DNA of 64,000 nt, taken from NCBI RefSeq assembly GCF_000969985.1, contig NZ_CP009526.1:2976001-3040000 (forward strand). The letters run 5' to 3'. A program made the translations under genes and the position numbers. The notes under the pieces are model-generated. The model made no database searches. It was given only the letters and a program-made list of their open reading frames with translations, and had not been told where the DNA came from. The DNA is from Methanosarcina barkeri str. Wiesmoor. GTDB taxonomy: Archaea > Halobacteriota > Methanosarcinia > Methanosarcinales > Methanosarcinaceae. This document shows, piece after piece, positions 40,321-50,389 of the stretch. Every line of letters starts with the position of its first letter. The first letter of the stretch is position 1.

Positions 40321-40436
40321 TGAATTTTTACAGAACACACTTTTACTGAACACACTTTTACTGAACACACTTTTACTGAACACACTTTTACTGAATGCAC
40401 TTTTACTGAATGCACTTTTACTGAATGCACTTTTTC
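40321..40436. repeat. 15-bp tandem repeat, about 8 units
   Basis: The unit is CACACTTTTACTGAA, changing to TGCACTTTTACTGAA in the last three copies. The step from one variant to the other along the array suggests growth by slippage. Confidence 0.92.
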
Positions 40437-40745
40437 CATCACGAATTACCGGCGTGACGTAGGCTAAAGTAAAATATTTATTTCTCACTCAACATCACGA
40501 AGATAGGATACTATAAAATATCAGTTTTCAGTATTAACCCATCTTCAAGCTTTACCAGAGACGAAGCAGTGGTATAAACAATTATATATTAATCATTATA
40601 TATAAGCTATTTTATTATATATTCTCTAAAAATTTTCTAGTTAATAATAAACGTTCGATAACAATACACAGGCAAGCAGATAAAAGAGAAAACAGGTAAA
40701 TAAGGAAGCTGTTTAAATAGGATCTCACCATCCAGATGATCAGTA
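40437..40745. other. AT-rich promoter region of tsr3
   Basis: Several TATATAT stretches (40580-40625) are candidate TATA boxes. I see no gene. Confidence 0.4.
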
Positions 40746-41267
40746 ATGAATCCAACAAATCAACGGGATATTCCCCTTTATATATATCATGCCGGGCAGT
40801 GTGACCCGAAAAAGTGCACAGGAAGGAAATTGGCTCGCTTTGACCTTGCCCGCCTTTACGACAGGATATCAAGGCTGCCAAGGTCAGCGATTCTTCTTGA
40901 CCCTACTGTAGAAAAAGCCCTCTCTCCTGCCGATGATTACAAAAAAGGTATCATCGTACTCGATTGCTCATGGGAAGAAGTGGAAAGGGTTTTTCCCGAC
41001 CTTGCGAAGCTGAATCTTAAGCACAGAGCCCTTCCTTATTTGCTTGCAGGCAATCCTGTAAATTTCGGAAGGCCCTTCAAACTCAATTCAGCCGAAGCTT
41101 TTGCGGCAGCTCTCTACATTCTGGGGCATAAAGAACAGGCTGAAAAAGTCCTTTCCAAGTTTAACTGGGGGCACAGTTTTCTCGAACTCAATAAGGAACC
41201 GCTTGAAGAGTATGCAACCGCAAAGAACAGTACTGAGATCGTGGAAATTCAGAGTCATTACTTCTAA
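40746..41267 (+). CDS. tsr3: 16S rRNA aminocarboxypropyltransferase Tsr3 (DUF367)
   Basis: This encodes 173 residues. Tsr3 moves the aminocarboxypropyl group of S-adenosylmethionine to a hypermodified uridine of small-subunit r[85 protein letters not shown] and [18 protein letters not shown] are close to the family consensus from end to end. The stop lies at the head of a tandem repeat. Transcription continues toward the Rossmann-fold gene. Confidence 0.93.
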
Positions 41268-41485
41268 CTATCCATTGTCCACTATCTCTGACTCCCCATC
41301 GCTCACTATCTCTGACTCTCAATTGCCCATTATCTCTAACTCTCAATTGCCCATTATCTCTAACTCTCAATTGCCCATTATTTTTGACTATCCATTGTCC
41401 AATGTTGTTGATTATTTATTGTTTCCAACTGTTTTTGACCACCAGTTGTCCATTATTTATGACTGTCCATTGTTTCTAGCTATTT
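41264..41485 (+). repeat. About 24-bp tandem repeat starting at the tsr3 stop
   Basis: Copies of CTCTAACTCTCAATTGCCCATTAT, near-perfect in the middle and diverged at both ends, begin at the tsr3 stop (TTCTAACTATCCATTG). The stop codon appears to be part of the original unit. Confidence 0.85.
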
Positions 41486-41576
41486 TTGAAAGCCGGTAAA
41501 TTTGGGTTTATTTGATAAAAGATACACATAAAGATACACGTGAAAGATCTGAAATGAAGAAAAGGATGTTTGCACG

Positions 41577-42107
41577 ATGAAAGTACCGGTGAAAGCAGAG
41601 GCCAGAAAACAGATAGGAGTTATAGGTGCAGGGACTTGCGGCAACGAAGTAAAGGTTCTTGCAGAAAAGGTAGGAAGAGAGATTGCAAAAAGAGGAGCGG
41701 TTTTGCTCTGCGGAGGTCTGGGCGGAGTTATGGAGGCTGCTGCATACGGAGCAAAGCAGGAAGGGGGAATAACCCTGGGAATTTTGCCCGGATCCCTGAG
41801 AGAGGACGCAAATCTCTGGATAGATATCGCGGTCGTTAGTGGAATGGGACATGCCAGAAATGCTCTTATAGCGCAGTCCTCGGATGCGTTGATTGCGGTT
41901 AATGGAGAGTACGGAACACTTTCGGAGATAGCCCTGGGTATGAAGATGGGGAAACCTGTAGTCGTGGTCGAACCAGGCTGGAAAATTGAAGGCGTTCACA
42001 GGGCAAAAAGTCCGGAAGAAGCCGTAGAACTTGCTTTCAGGCTGACTGAAGGGAAGGAAAAAACCTTAAGGGAAAGTCCTGAAGGAAAAGTACTAAAAAA
42101 CAGATAA
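41577..42107 (+). CDS. TIGR00725-type Rossmann nucleotide-binding protein
   Basis: This encodes 176 residues. IGVIGAGTCGNEVKVLAEKVG, LLCGGLGGVMEAAAYGAKQEGGITLGILPG, MGHARNALIAQSSDALIAV and GEYGTLSEIALGMKMGKPVVVV are typical of the SLOG/LOG-like superfamily (TIGR00725 branch). These share the PGGxGTxxE-like nucleotide site, here GEYGTLSE. Some superfamily members hydrolyse nucleotides; the substrate here is unknown. The last codons and stop are repeated downstream. Confidence 0.88.
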   Translation: MKVPVKAEARKQIGVIGAGTCGNEVKVLAEKVGREIAKRGAVLLCGGLGGVMEAAAYGAKQEGGITLGILPGSLREDANLWIDIAVVSGMGHARNALIAQSSDALIAVNGEYGTLSEIALGMKMGKPVVVVEPGWKIEGVHRAKSPEEAVELAFRLTEGKEKTLRESPEGKVLKNR

Positions 42108-42320
42108 AAGTACTAAAAAACAGATAAAAGCACTAAAAATACTAAAAGAGAGTAAAAACAGATAAAAAGAACTAAAAATACTAAAAGGGAGTCAAAAACA
42201 GATAAAAAGAACTAAAAACACTAAAAGATAGCTAAAGACATAAAAAAACAGAGAGATTACCAAAAATACTAAAAGATAGCTAAAAATAACTAAAGATAAC
42301 TGAAAAAGGTTGAAAAGGCT
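42086..42320 (+). repeat. 20-bp and related A-rich repeats spanning a stop codon
   Basis: AGTACTAAAAAACAGATAAA is repeated twice exactly. The first copy supplies the last codons and TAA of the upstream gene. More diverged CTAAAAATACTAAAAGA-type units continue to about 42320. Confidence 0.85.
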
Positions 42321-42632
42321 TAAAATGTTGAAAAGAATCAACATGAATAATATCCCATAGAGAATAGTATCCCTTGGAGTTATGAAGATAGAAATAAGGA
42401 CAGATGAGTAGAAGAGTTTAACGGGTGAATGACAACTCTTGAAAGACAGATGAAGAGCTCTGAGACTAATTTTAGTTACGGATGACAGCGTATTTTGTGA
42501 TTCAATCCAAAAATATATATTGGAAAAGGAAACTTCAAAGAATTAAGAGGCAGGCTTTGTCTCAGACAGGAGGAGTTTTGGGGTACTCTAGTATTCCTCC
42601 ATAGAATTTAAAAAATTATACCGGAGTTTTAG
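42321..42632. other. Spacer before topA
   Basis: No gene is visible. AGGAGG at 42569-42574 is too far from the topA ATG to serve it. CGGAGTTTTAG lies about 10 bases before the start and is the likely ribosome site. Confidence 0.4.
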
Positions 42633-44948
42633 ATGCACCTTATTGTAACGGAAAAAAATATAGCAGCAAGGAGGATAGCTGCGATTCTGGCTCCAAAAAA
42701 CCCGAAGAAAGATAGAGTCAGTGGAGTAGACGTGTACCGGTATGAGATTGTGTCCGATGAAGAGAAGCAGGAAACTGTAGTTGTAGGGCTGTCGGGCCAT
42801 ATCGTAGGGATCGACTTTCCCAAGGAGTACAATAACTGGCAGAAAGTAGAATCTAAAACCCTTATCAATGCCGATATTATAACAACTCCTATCAACCGAA
42901 AGATCGTAACTGCACTTAAAGGCCTGGGGAAAAAGGCGAGCAGGGTTACGATTGCCACTGACTACGACCGGGAAGGAGAACTCATAGGAGTCGAGGCTCT
43001 CAATATCATAAAACAGGTAAATCCGGATGTTCCTTTTGACCGGGTGCGCTACAGCGCAATAACCCCAAAAGCAATAGAAGCCGCATTTTCAAATGCAACA
43101 GATGTTGATTTTAATCTCGCGGATGCCGGCCATTCCAGGCAGGTCATTGACCTTGTCTGGGGCGCAGCCCTTACCCGCTATATTTCTCTTGCTGCAGGCA
43201 GGCTTGGGAAGATGTTTCTTTCCGTAGGCAGGGTACAGTCGCCAACTCTTTCTCTTATTGTGGACAGGGAAAAAGAAAGGAATGTTTTTGTCCCGACTCC
43301 TTACTGGGAGATCTATGCCGAACTTCAAAATACAGAAGGAAAAACCTTCTCAGCTCAGCATTCAACCCGCCGTTTTCTGGATAAAAAGGAGGCAACAAAA
43401 GCCTTCAAAAAACTGGGGAAAAAGGCCGAATTAAAGGGAATCGAAAAAGGGAAAAAGACCGACCAGCCCCCGGCTCCTTTTAATACCACAGGTTTCATAA
43501 GTGCAGCAAACTCAATCGGGCTCAGCCCTGCAAACGCGATGCGCATAGCTGAAGCTCTCTATACTAATGGTTATATTTCGTACCCCAGGACTGACAATAC
43601 GGTCTATCCCGAGACCCTTGACCTGAGGGCTCAGATTGAGATTTTCAAAGAAGGTCCCTTTAAAGAGTACGCAGACGCTCTGCTTGAAAAAGCTGAACTC
43701 ATTCCTACGCGGGGAAAAAAGGAAACTACCGACCATCCACCTATTTTTCCGGCTTCCCTTGCAAAAGAGTCCGACTTAAAAGAGGACGAGTGGAAGGTCT
43801 ACGAACTTGTAGTCAGGCGCTTTTTTGCGACCTTTGCAGGGCCAAGCGAATGGGAAACTATGCGCTTGAAACTTGACATCAACGGAGAAGAATTCAAGGC
43901 AAACGGGGCAAGGCTTGTGGAACAGGGCTGGAGATGGTACTATCCTTACAATGCGCCTGAAGACCGGCTGTTCCCTGAACTGCATGAAGGCGATTCCCTG
44001 AAAGTGATTAAAAAAGATATGCAGGATAAAGAAACACAGCCTCCAGGCCGTTATGGACAGGGAAGACTTATCAATATTATGGAAGAGCTTGGGCTTGGAA
44101 CAAAGGCAACGCGACACGAGATAATCAGCAAGCTTTATTCCAGGGCCTACATTCACGGAAACCCGGTGCAGCCTACGAATACCTCTTTTGCAGTAATGGA
44201 TACTCTCGAGAAGTATTCCCCTACTATCACAAAACCAGACATGACAAAGCTGCTTGAAGAAAATATGGACCGGATTGCTGAGGGCAAAATCAAAGAGGCT
44301 GCCGTTCTTGAAGAATCGCGGGATATGTTAAAGCAGGTCTTCTCGGAACTCGATAAAAACCGGGAAAAAATCGTGGAATCTCTCCAGGCAGGCCTTAGAG
44401 AAGATAAAATCATAGGCACTTGCTCTAGCTGTGGAAACGAACTTATAATCCGGCGTTCGAAAAGGGGAGGCCGGTTTATAGGCTGCAACAATTATCCGAA
44501 TTGTACCTTTTCTCTTCCTCTGCCTAGAAGTGGACAGATCATAGTTACTGACAAGGTCTGTGAAGTTCACGGCCTGCACCATATCCGTATAATCAACTCG
44601 GGAAAAAGGCCCTGGGACCTTGGTTGCCCTCAGTGTAATTTCATAGAATGGCAGAAAACCCAGCAGGAAGAACAGGCCCAGCAGCCTAAAAAAGAAAAGC
44701 CCAAATCAATTAAGGATCTCGAAGGCGTTGGAAAAGCCACAGCAGGAAAACTGGAAGAAGCCGGTATTACAAGTGTAGAAGCCCTGGCAGAAGCCGACCC
44801 TGTAGAGCTTGCAAAAGCAATAAAGACCAGTGTAAAGAGAGTCAAAAGCTGGCAGGTTTCATGTAACGGTATAGTTACAGTAGAAGGCAACAGCACAGCT
44901 GAGGGCAACAGTACAGTTAAAGGCAACTGTACAGTTGAAGACGCATGA
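42633..44948 (+). CDS. topA: DNA topoisomerase I (type IA)
   Basis: This encodes 771 residues and relaxes negative supercoils by transient single-strand cleavage. The Toprim domain is at ~1-140 (LIVTEKNIAARRIA, ATDYDREGELIGVEAL). The gate domains carry VGRVQSPTLSLIVDRE and the catalytic Tyr near residue 317 in GYISYPRTDNTVYP. A four-Cys zinc finger (CSSCGNELIIRR...CNNYPNC) and a second Cys/His finger follow, then a helix-hairpin-helix (LEGVGKATAGKLEEAG...). The tail ends in GNST-type 15-18-base repeats, an odd low-complexity end. Archaeal relatives share this layout. Confidence 0.95.
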   Translation: MHLIVTEKNIAARRIAAILAPKNPKKDRVSGVDVYRYEIVSDEEKQETVVVGLSGHIVGIDFPKEYNNWQKVESKTLINADIITTPINRKIVTALKGLGKKASRVTIATDYDREGELIGVEALNIIKQVNPDVPFDRVRYSAITPKAIEAAFSNATDVDFNLADAGHSRQVIDLVWGAALTRYISLAAGRLGKMFLSVGRVQSPTLSLIVDREKERNVFVPTPYWEIYAELQNTEGKTFSAQHSTRRFLDKKEATKAFKKLGKKAELKGIEKGKKTDQPPAPFNTTGFISAANSIGLSPANAMRIAEALYTNGYISYPRTDNTVYPETLDLRAQIEIFKEGPFKEYADALLEKAELIPTRGKKETTDHPPIFPASLAKESDLKEDEWKVYELVVRRFFATFAGPSEWETMRLKLDINGEEFKANGARLVEQGWRWYYPYNAPEDRLFPELHEGDSLKVIKKDMQDKETQPPGRYGQGRLINIMEELGLGTKATRHEIISKLYSRAYIHGNPVQPTNTSFAVMDTLEKYSPTITKPDMTKLLEENMDRIAEGKIKEAAVLEESRDMLKQVFSELDKNREKIVESLQAGLREDKIIGTCSSCGNELIIRRSKRGGRFIGCNNYPNCTFSLPLPRSGQIIVTDKVCEVHGLHHIRIINSGKRPWDLGCPQCNFIEWQKTQQEEQAQQPKKEKPKSIKDLEGVGKATAGKLEEAGITSVEALAEADPVELAKAIKTSVKRVKSWQVSCNGIVTVEGNSTAEGNSTVKGNCTVEDA

Positions 44949-45102
44949 AAATAGTCCTCAATGTCGTTGTCTTTTCTATTAGAACTTACGTAGATGAACT
45001 GAAAAATCAACAGCATCAGACCATTGACTGTCTAAAACGTGACTTTAATTCACAGTCTTTGTCGTAATTGATTTTGTTCCTCAAGTGTGTAAGTCCTATC
45101 TA
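44949..45102. other. 3' spacer of topA
   Basis: Nothing recognised. Confidence 0.4.
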
Positions 45103-45278
45103 TTTTTGCCCGTTTTCTTATTTTTGCCCGTTTTCTTAATTTTGCCCGTTTCTTAATTTTGCCTGTTTTTTAATTTCTGCCCGTTATCTAATATCTGCTC
45201 GTTTCTTAATTTTGCCTGTTTTCTTAATTTCTGCCCGTTTTCTAATTTCTGCCCGTTTCGTATTTTTGCCCATTTATA
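45103..45278. repeat. 17-18-bp TTTTGCCCGTTTTCTTAAT-type tandem repeat
   Basis: About ten imperfect units with a TGCCCGTTT core and a T-rich remainder. On a plus-strand transcript the U-rich units could help terminate topA transcription. Confidence 0.88.
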
Positions 45279-45681
45279 TAACTCTTTTTAAAATTTAAAA
45301 TATCCATAGAGTGTAAAGAACTTCCAAAAGGGAACAAAACCGGAATCTGAAATGGAAGTGTAATAAAATTTGACTAGCGGCCTTTACATTTTATATCTTT
45401 GAAATAAGTACCGCCGGCTGGAAAGTCGAATCTAAACTCTGACTTCTGACCCATATAACCTAATTTGCCATCCTATGTCGTTTGTTTTTACTTTGATTTT
45501 ATTTTTCCAGCATTCTTGGTATTGCTGGGATCAGCCTGTTGTGCGAGCACATAAACGCAAGCAAAAACCATGTTGAAGATTTTCCTCTTTTTTGAAACAC
45601 AACCAGTCTGTAACCTATACTTCAGACACATAAATCCCGGATAACGGAAGGTTTCTTCCTAGAATAGTAATATTTATTTTT
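45279..45681. other. Spacer before the pentapeptide-repeat gene
   Basis: No gene is recognised. A TATA-like AATATTTATTTTTATGG directly precedes the downstream start. Confidence 0.4.
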
Positions 45682-46407
45682 ATGGAGCGCCAATTATTAC
45701 ATATGAATATTATAGAGAAAAAAAACTATAGAGGAGTTAACCTTCCAGGCGCCCACCTTGAAAAAAATAACCTTATATGGGCTAACTTTCAAGACGCTAA
45801 CCTTCAGGAAGCTTATCTCATAAAAGCTAACCTTACACAGGCTGATCTTCAAGGAGCTAACCTTTATAGAGCTGACCTTCGCGGGGCTGACCTTCGCGGG
45901 GCTAACTTTCAAGAGGCAAACCTCCAGGAGGCTAACCTGCAAGGAGCCGACCTCTCAAATTCTTACCTTTTAGAGGGTATAGGCACTAATCTTCAAGGAG
46001 CTAATCTCCAGGGAGCTAATCTCCAGGGAGCTAACCTTACAAGAGCTAACCTTAAAGGGGCTAACCTTAAAGGAGCGAACCTCCAGTTATCCAATATCCA
46101 TTTGGCTAACTTGCAAGGAGCTAATCTTCAAGGAGCTAACTTCCAGGGAGCTAATCTTTATGGAGCTAACCTTCGCAGGGCCGACCTCCAGGCAGCTGAT
46201 CTTTATGTAGCTGATCTTCAAAAGTCTGACCTTCAAGAAGCGAACCTTCAAGAAGCAAACCTTCAGGAAGCAAACCTTCAAGGAGCTAAACTAACTAATG
46301 TGAAAAACTTATCATTTGACCAGCTCTCTAAAGTAAAAACCCTTCATAATGCAAAATTAGATGAAGAAAATTTCCTGCTACTTAATGAGCAATACATTAC
46401 CGCTTGA
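45682..46407 (+). CDS. Pentapeptide-repeat protein
   Basis: This encodes 241 residues, mostly A(N/D)LQx repeats from about residue 20 to 215 (ANLQEAYLIKANLTQADLQG and so on). They predict a right-handed quadrilateral beta-helix. No signal peptide, membrane helix or extra catalytic domain is seen; the last ~25 residues (FDQLSKVKTLHNAKLDEE) cap the fold. Some such proteins mimic DNA and inhibit gyrase, but most have no known role. The gene has no obvious partner here. A second in-frame ATG at residue 8 could be the start. Confidence 0.92.
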   Translation: MERQLLHMNIIEKKNYRGVNLPGAHLEKNNLIWANFQDANLQEAYLIKANLTQADLQGANLYRADLRGADLRGANFQEANLQEANLQGADLSNSYLLEGIGTNLQGANLQGANLQGANLTRANLKGANLKGANLQLSNIHLANLQGANLQGANFQGANLYGANLRRADLQAADLYVADLQKSDLQEANLQEANLQEANLQGAKLTNVKNLSFDQLSKVKTLHNAKLDEENFLLLNEQYITA

Positions 46408-46925
46408 AAATCTCAGGTAAAAACGAGTTAAGAATAATACTGAAACTTTCAAGTGGTTACATCAATTTTTTTGTTTATCGACTCTAAACGTAACTGTTTT
46501 AATGTTTTCTATTTCTGATTCTGAATTGAAATTCACTAAACGTTTAACATTTTGCGTCGCCTGCTTCTGTATCGCGTATTGGACTGCCAAATGATTTTGA
46601 GTCTGCGAAATAATTTCAGGATACAATAGATTTATGATTTTTTAGAAAAGGAGCATACTGCCATGAAATAAAACAAAAACAAAAACAAGAAGATAAAATG
46701 ATGTTATCCAATCGTAGAATTAAAAATAGTTATAAGGTAGCATAATTCGATAGTTTGTACAGAAAGTTTATAAAAAGTGCCTAGAAAGTAATGTGCGGAG
46801 TTTAAATACATCTATCAAACTAAACTTGAACCCCACATACCCAGAGGCGAGAAATGATAGCTTTGAGAGTACTTGAGGTTTGTTTATTCCTGCCTCTTGA
46901 ATATAAGAAAAGAGGTAAAGAGTAG
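46408..46925. other. Spacer without genes
   Basis: I see no gene, RNA or clear repeat. A TATA-like stretch lies near 46800-46810. Confidence 0.4.
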
Positions 46926-47603
46926 ATGATAATAAAGAAAAAATTTGGAATAAGTGCAATATTTGCAACAATATTACTGACATCCATCTTGTCGGCGTCG
47001 ATAGCAAGTGCACAAGGAAATGAGACCACACAAGAAAATATGAATATGGAGCTTACTTTTGGCCCAGAAACTCTTGATAAACTGAAAAATGATCCACATT
47101 GTGTTGCTGCATATGGAAGCATACCAGCTTTTACAACTTCGGAGGAGAGATATCAATGGATTGACACTCTCGGTAACATACTGGACAATTTATATAATGC
47201 AAATTTTATGCAAGACCAAGAAAATTTGAAGTATTTTGATCCATTTGGCCCTATTAAAACTTCTGGTGTGTCCTTTGATGGTGTTATAGAGATAAGTATT
47301 AACAATAGTTCAAAAGTTGATATGCCTTTGTTGGACGAATTCTATCAGCTTATTGACACAAAAGCAAGCAGCATAGGGGTTAAAGAAGTTCCTGTAGTGT
47401 TCATGCGCGAAGATAATCTACCTCTAGATGATCTTGAACCTCTAAGCTCGACGGAGAATGATGAAAACTCTGTTAATGATAGTATTTCTAACATAAACGA
47501 TTCGAATGAAAATAAATCTAGTAAGGTTAACTCAACTCCAGGTTTCGAATTATTGGGAAGCCTGGTTTGCCTATACGGTGGCTGGAAACTCAGGAAAAAG
47601 TAA
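46926..47603 (+). CDS. Secreted protein with PGF-CTERM-like sorting tail
   Basis: This encodes 225 residues: a signal peptide (FGISAIFATILLTSILSASIASA), a ~125-residue globular part (LTFGPETLDKLKNDPHCVAAYGSIP, TSEERYQWIDTLGNIL, EISINNSSKVDMPLLDEFYQLI), an acidic Asn/Ser-rich spacer with N-glycosylation-like sites and a C-terminal STPGFELLGSLVCLYGGWKLRKK tail. The PGF, hydrophobic, basic order is the archaeosortase signal for surface anchoring. The globular part is unassigned. Unlike the sarcinarray tails it has a true PGF motif. RBS: AAGAGGTAAAGAGTAG. Confidence 0.8.
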   Translation: MIIKKKFGISAIFATILLTSILSASIASAQGNETTQENMNMELTFGPETLDKLKNDPHCVAAYGSIPAFTTSEERYQWIDTLGNILDNLYNANFMQDQENLKYFDPFGPIKTSGVSFDGVIEISINNSSKVDMPLLDEFYQLIDTKASSIGVKEVPVVFMREDNLPLDDLEPLSSTENDENSVNDSISNINDSNENKSSKVNSTPGFELLGSLVCLYGGWKLRKK

Positions 47604-47884
47604 AGAAAAGTGAAGTAAAGTAACGTAAAACGAATTGAATTCAAAAATAGATTTTGATGAACTGAGAATAGGGGTTCATAAGAGATCTGTTTATGTCATG
47701 TTAATAAGCAATGTGACTATCATTTTATAAACTTCGATCTCTTATTTATCCTCTTTTCTTCATCAAAAATAGGATTTTATTATTTTTGTCAATAGTGAGG
47801 CCATAATATAAAACCTCTGAATTACCAGGTGTTATTTTTTCGGGTTCTTTTCATCGAGGGATAACAGATTACTATCTCTGTTAA
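47604..47884. other. Spacer without genes
   Basis: The first 35 bases carry AAGTAAAG-like short repeats that include the stop of the surface-protein gene. Otherwise nothing is seen. Confidence 0.4.
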
Positions 47885-47978
47885 CAACTCCTATTTCTGT
47901 CAATTCCTATTTCTGTCAATTCCTATTTCTGTCAATTCCTATTTCTGTCAATTCCTATTTCTGTTAACTCCTATCACT
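47885..47978. repeat. 16-bp AATTCCTATTTCTGTC tandem repeat, 5-6 units
   Basis: Exact or near-exact copies in a row in a gene-free spacer. Confidence 0.93.
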
Positions 47979-48263
47979 ATTACAGTTTAGATAAGTGGCT
48001 CATCTGTGCCTACAGGTCCCAAAGCATTCTGGTATGCAGATAAAAGTATTTTAATCCAAAGCTGGCTAGCTCCCCCATCCACAAAATTAAAAATAAGCCC
48101 ACAATTCTTATGTCCTATCATCCTGGTAGATGGATTTCGGGATGTTTTAATATAATCTTTGAATGTGTAATGTATACTTGAAGTCAACTGTTATTGATCA
48201 GGTAACCTGTCTACATAAAGTTCAGAAAAACATTAATCCTATGTATGCTATCCTTCAATTCCA
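47979..48263. other. Spacer before taw2
   Basis: A 66-codon minus-strand frame (47987-48187) has no domain or ribosome site and is probably spurious. I see no other gene. Confidence 0.4.
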
Positions 48264-49295
48264 ATGTACAGAATGATCAGAATTGCCCCGAAAAAAGGAG
48301 AAGAGCTAAGGAAAAAAGCAATTCAAGGGGGATTTCTGGATACTTCAAGAAAGATTCGAAAAGTCAGGACTGAAGAAGGCAATTTTCTGGAAATTCCAGT
48401 CACAGAGTCTGCATATAACAGTGTGGACGGTTTTCTGGTTCTTGAACAGGAAAACCCTGAATTCCTTGAAAAGCCTAACTCTTTTAAGGATTCCCTCAAA
48501 GGTTTTCTTTCTGAAACTGAACTTGCATCTGTCCCGTCAGGCTGGCAGATCCTGGGAGATATAATAATAGTTTTCATCCCTGAAATCCTGGAAGATAAAA
48601 AAAAGAGGATAGCTGAGGCTTTACTCTCAATGTACCCCAGGTGCAGAACCGTTGTAAGGGATTTTGGAATCGAAGGGCAGTTCCGCCAGCCAAAAAGAGA
48701 ACTCCTTCTCGGCAGCGAAACCGAAACCATCCATAGGGAACATGGCTGCTTTTTCAAGCAGGATGTAACAAAGGTAATGTACTCCAAAGGAAACCTTGAA
48801 GAAAGAAAGCGGATGAGCAGGTTAGGAGAAGGGGAGGTTATAGTGGATATGTTCGCGGGAATAGGGTACTTCTCAATTCCTATGGCTGTGCATTCCAGGC
48901 CAAAAAAGATTATTGGGATAGAAATTAATCCCGAGTCTTTTGCCTATCTGAAAGAAAACATCAGGCTAAATAAGGTAGAGGATATTTTTGTTCCAATCTG
49001 CGGGGACTGCTCAAGGGTTGCTCCTGAAGGAACAGCCGATCGCGTGCTTATGGGATATGTGGGAACAACACATCACTATCTTGAGCCGGCTATAAAAGCC
49101 CTGAAAAAAAACGGGGGAATTCTGCACTATCACGAAACAGTCCCAGAAAGTCTTGCTAGAATCAGACCCAAGGAAAGGATAGAAAAAGCTGCCTGTGCCC
49201 TGGGAAAGAAGGTTGAGATTCTTGAAACCCACAGGATAAAAAAGTACTCTCCTGGAGTCTTGCATGTGGTTGTAGACGCACGGATATTCGAATAA
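48264..49295 (+). CDS. taw2: tRNA wybutosine-pathway aminocarboxypropyltransferase Taw2
   Basis: This encodes 343 residues, a class I SAM-dependent enzyme of the Trm5/TYW2 family. An N-terminal ~100-residue region precedes VVRDFGIEGQFRQPKRELL, the motif I site VIVDMFAGIGYFSIPMAVH, IGIEINPESFAYLKENIRLN and RVLMGYVGTTHHYLEPAI. Where Trm5 methylases have an N-P/L-P motif, this has GYVGTTHH, which suits the aminocarboxypropyl transfer on tRNA-Phe G37 (wyosine route) performed by Taw2. It could still be a divergent Trm5; I favour Taw2. Confidence 0.85.
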   Translation: MYRMIRIAPKKGEELRKKAIQGGFLDTSRKIRKVRTEEGNFLEIPVTESAYNSVDGFLVLEQENPEFLEKPNSFKDSLKGFLSETELASVPSGWQILGDIIIVFIPEILEDKKKRIAEALLSMYPRCRTVVRDFGIEGQFRQPKRELLLGSETETIHREHGCFFKQDVTKVMYSKGNLEERKRMSRLGEGEVIVDMFAGIGYFSIPMAVHSRPKKIIGIEINPESFAYLKENIRLNKVEDIFVPICGDCSRVAPEGTADRVLMGYVGTTHHYLEPAIKALKKNGGILHYHETVPESLARIRPKERIEKAACALGKKVEILETHRIKKYSPGVLHVVVDARIFE

Positions 49296-49313
49296 AAATT
49301 TGAAATTTCGCTT

Positions 49314-49580
49314 TTAATTCAGGTTCCAGATATTTCCGGCTACCAGCCCGCAATTAGCATCTATCCGGAAAACTTTAGATCCCCAGGCTTGTAGTTCGCT
49401 TCGATTCGGTGAAATACAGGAATCTGTCAATTTTACCCTGCGCTGGGAGCCAGATACAACACTTATATCCATGCTGAGAATTTTTCTGTAAATATTTTTT
49501 TTGCACAATAGGCCACACTCGTAGAGAAAAATATAAACCGGCTTCCACATGGCAACCCAGCCGATAATTGTCAGGCTCAC
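49314..49580 (-). pseudogene. Possible remnant of a membrane protein C terminus
   Basis: The minus strand reads LTIIGWVAMWKPVYIFLYE and then, in a neighbouring frame, VWPIVQKKY, followed by IYRKILSMDISVV. Together these resemble the end of small conserved membrane proteins of the form GWVAMWKPxxxFLYDWWPI. No upstream part is present and the frame is broken, so this is probably a decayed gene. The assignment is from memory and weak. Confidence 0.4.
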
Positions 49581-50134
49581 AGGATGGTATTAAACTTACA
49601 AATCGTCCTTCACAAGATAACACTAAGCTTGCAAATAATGATATGCCGTTATATAGTAAATCCAGTGCATCACTTCTACTAGGTTCTGAAGAATTAAGTA
49701 ACTACTCTGATACGATTGTAATAGGTACAGTGAAGGAAATAAATCCAAGCAAATGGAATTCTATCAATGGAAAAAGGCCTGATGGTATTGATTCATTTAG
49801 CCTGGAGAATCTTATCTACACAGATATCACCATAAGCGTAGAGAAATACCTCAAAAACCCATCGTCAGCTAAAGAGATCACAGTAAGACTAGATGGTGGA
49901 ACAGTTGGAAATGATACTTTAAAAACTGATTATGAACCAACATTCAAACCAGGTGAAAAAGTTCTACTTTTTTTGACGAAAGATGTTACTATAGGTACTA
50001 GTAACATTGAGCCAAAACATCTCAGAGTTACAGGGTGTATGCAAGGTAAGTTCACATTGACTGATGATGGGAAAGCTGTAAGACCTGATAAAACTGTCAG
50101 TCAGGATGAATTATTGAACGCAATCGAAAAATAA
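49568..50134 (+). CDS. Uncharacterised protein, probably missing its signal peptide
   Basis: This encodes 188 residues from a TTG right after an in-frame stop; an ATG at 49643 gives 163. The body is soluble and beta-rich: SNYSDTIVIGTVKEINPSKW, IYTDITISVEKYLKNPSSAK, VRLDGGTVGNDT and FKPGEKVLLFLTKD. It resembles secreted archaeal domains found after signal peptides. There is no signal peptide here, and the DNA before it is decayed, so an N-terminal truncation is likely. Function unknown. Confidence 0.6.
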   Translation: MSGSQDGIKLTNRPSQDNTKLANNDMPLYSKSSASLLLGSEELSNYSDTIVIGTVKEINPSKWNSINGKRPDGIDSFSLENLIYTDITISVEKYLKNPSSAKEITVRLDGGTVGNDTLKTDYEPTFKPGEKVLLFLTKDVTIGTSNIEPKHLRVTGCMQGKFTLTDDGKAVRPDKTVSQDELLNAIEK

Positions 50135-50299
50135 ATTGTCTGCTTAAGTAGCCTTTCAAGTCTACACAATTTTAATGGACTAATTAGTTGATATGAAATT
50201 AATGATGTTTTATCCTGAAAAAGATAGCGAAAAAAATTTAAAGCTAAAAATATTTAGTATTTATCTCTGGACAACAGTAATTATCAAAGCAAGAATTAT

Positions 50300-50386
50300 A
50301 AAGCAGAAACTCGCAAAGCAGCAATCACAAAGACAGAAACTCGCAAAGACAGAAACTCACAAAGACAGAAACTCACAAAGCGGGAA
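50300..50386. repeat. 16-bp AAAGACAGAAACTCAC tandem repeat
   Basis: About five units, imperfect at the left end, ending 4 bases before the stop codon of the DUF6141-like gene on the minus strand. Confidence 0.88.
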
Positions 50387-50389
50387 TTC

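Noticed and set aside
40333-48000. Intergenic tandem repeats considered as CRISPR arrays
   Set aside because: Units are 15-24 bases, directly adjacent without unique spacers, and differ in sequence at every locus.
47987-48187. 66-codon minus-strand frame before taw2
   Set aside because: It has no recognisable domain, no ribosome site and no supporting context.
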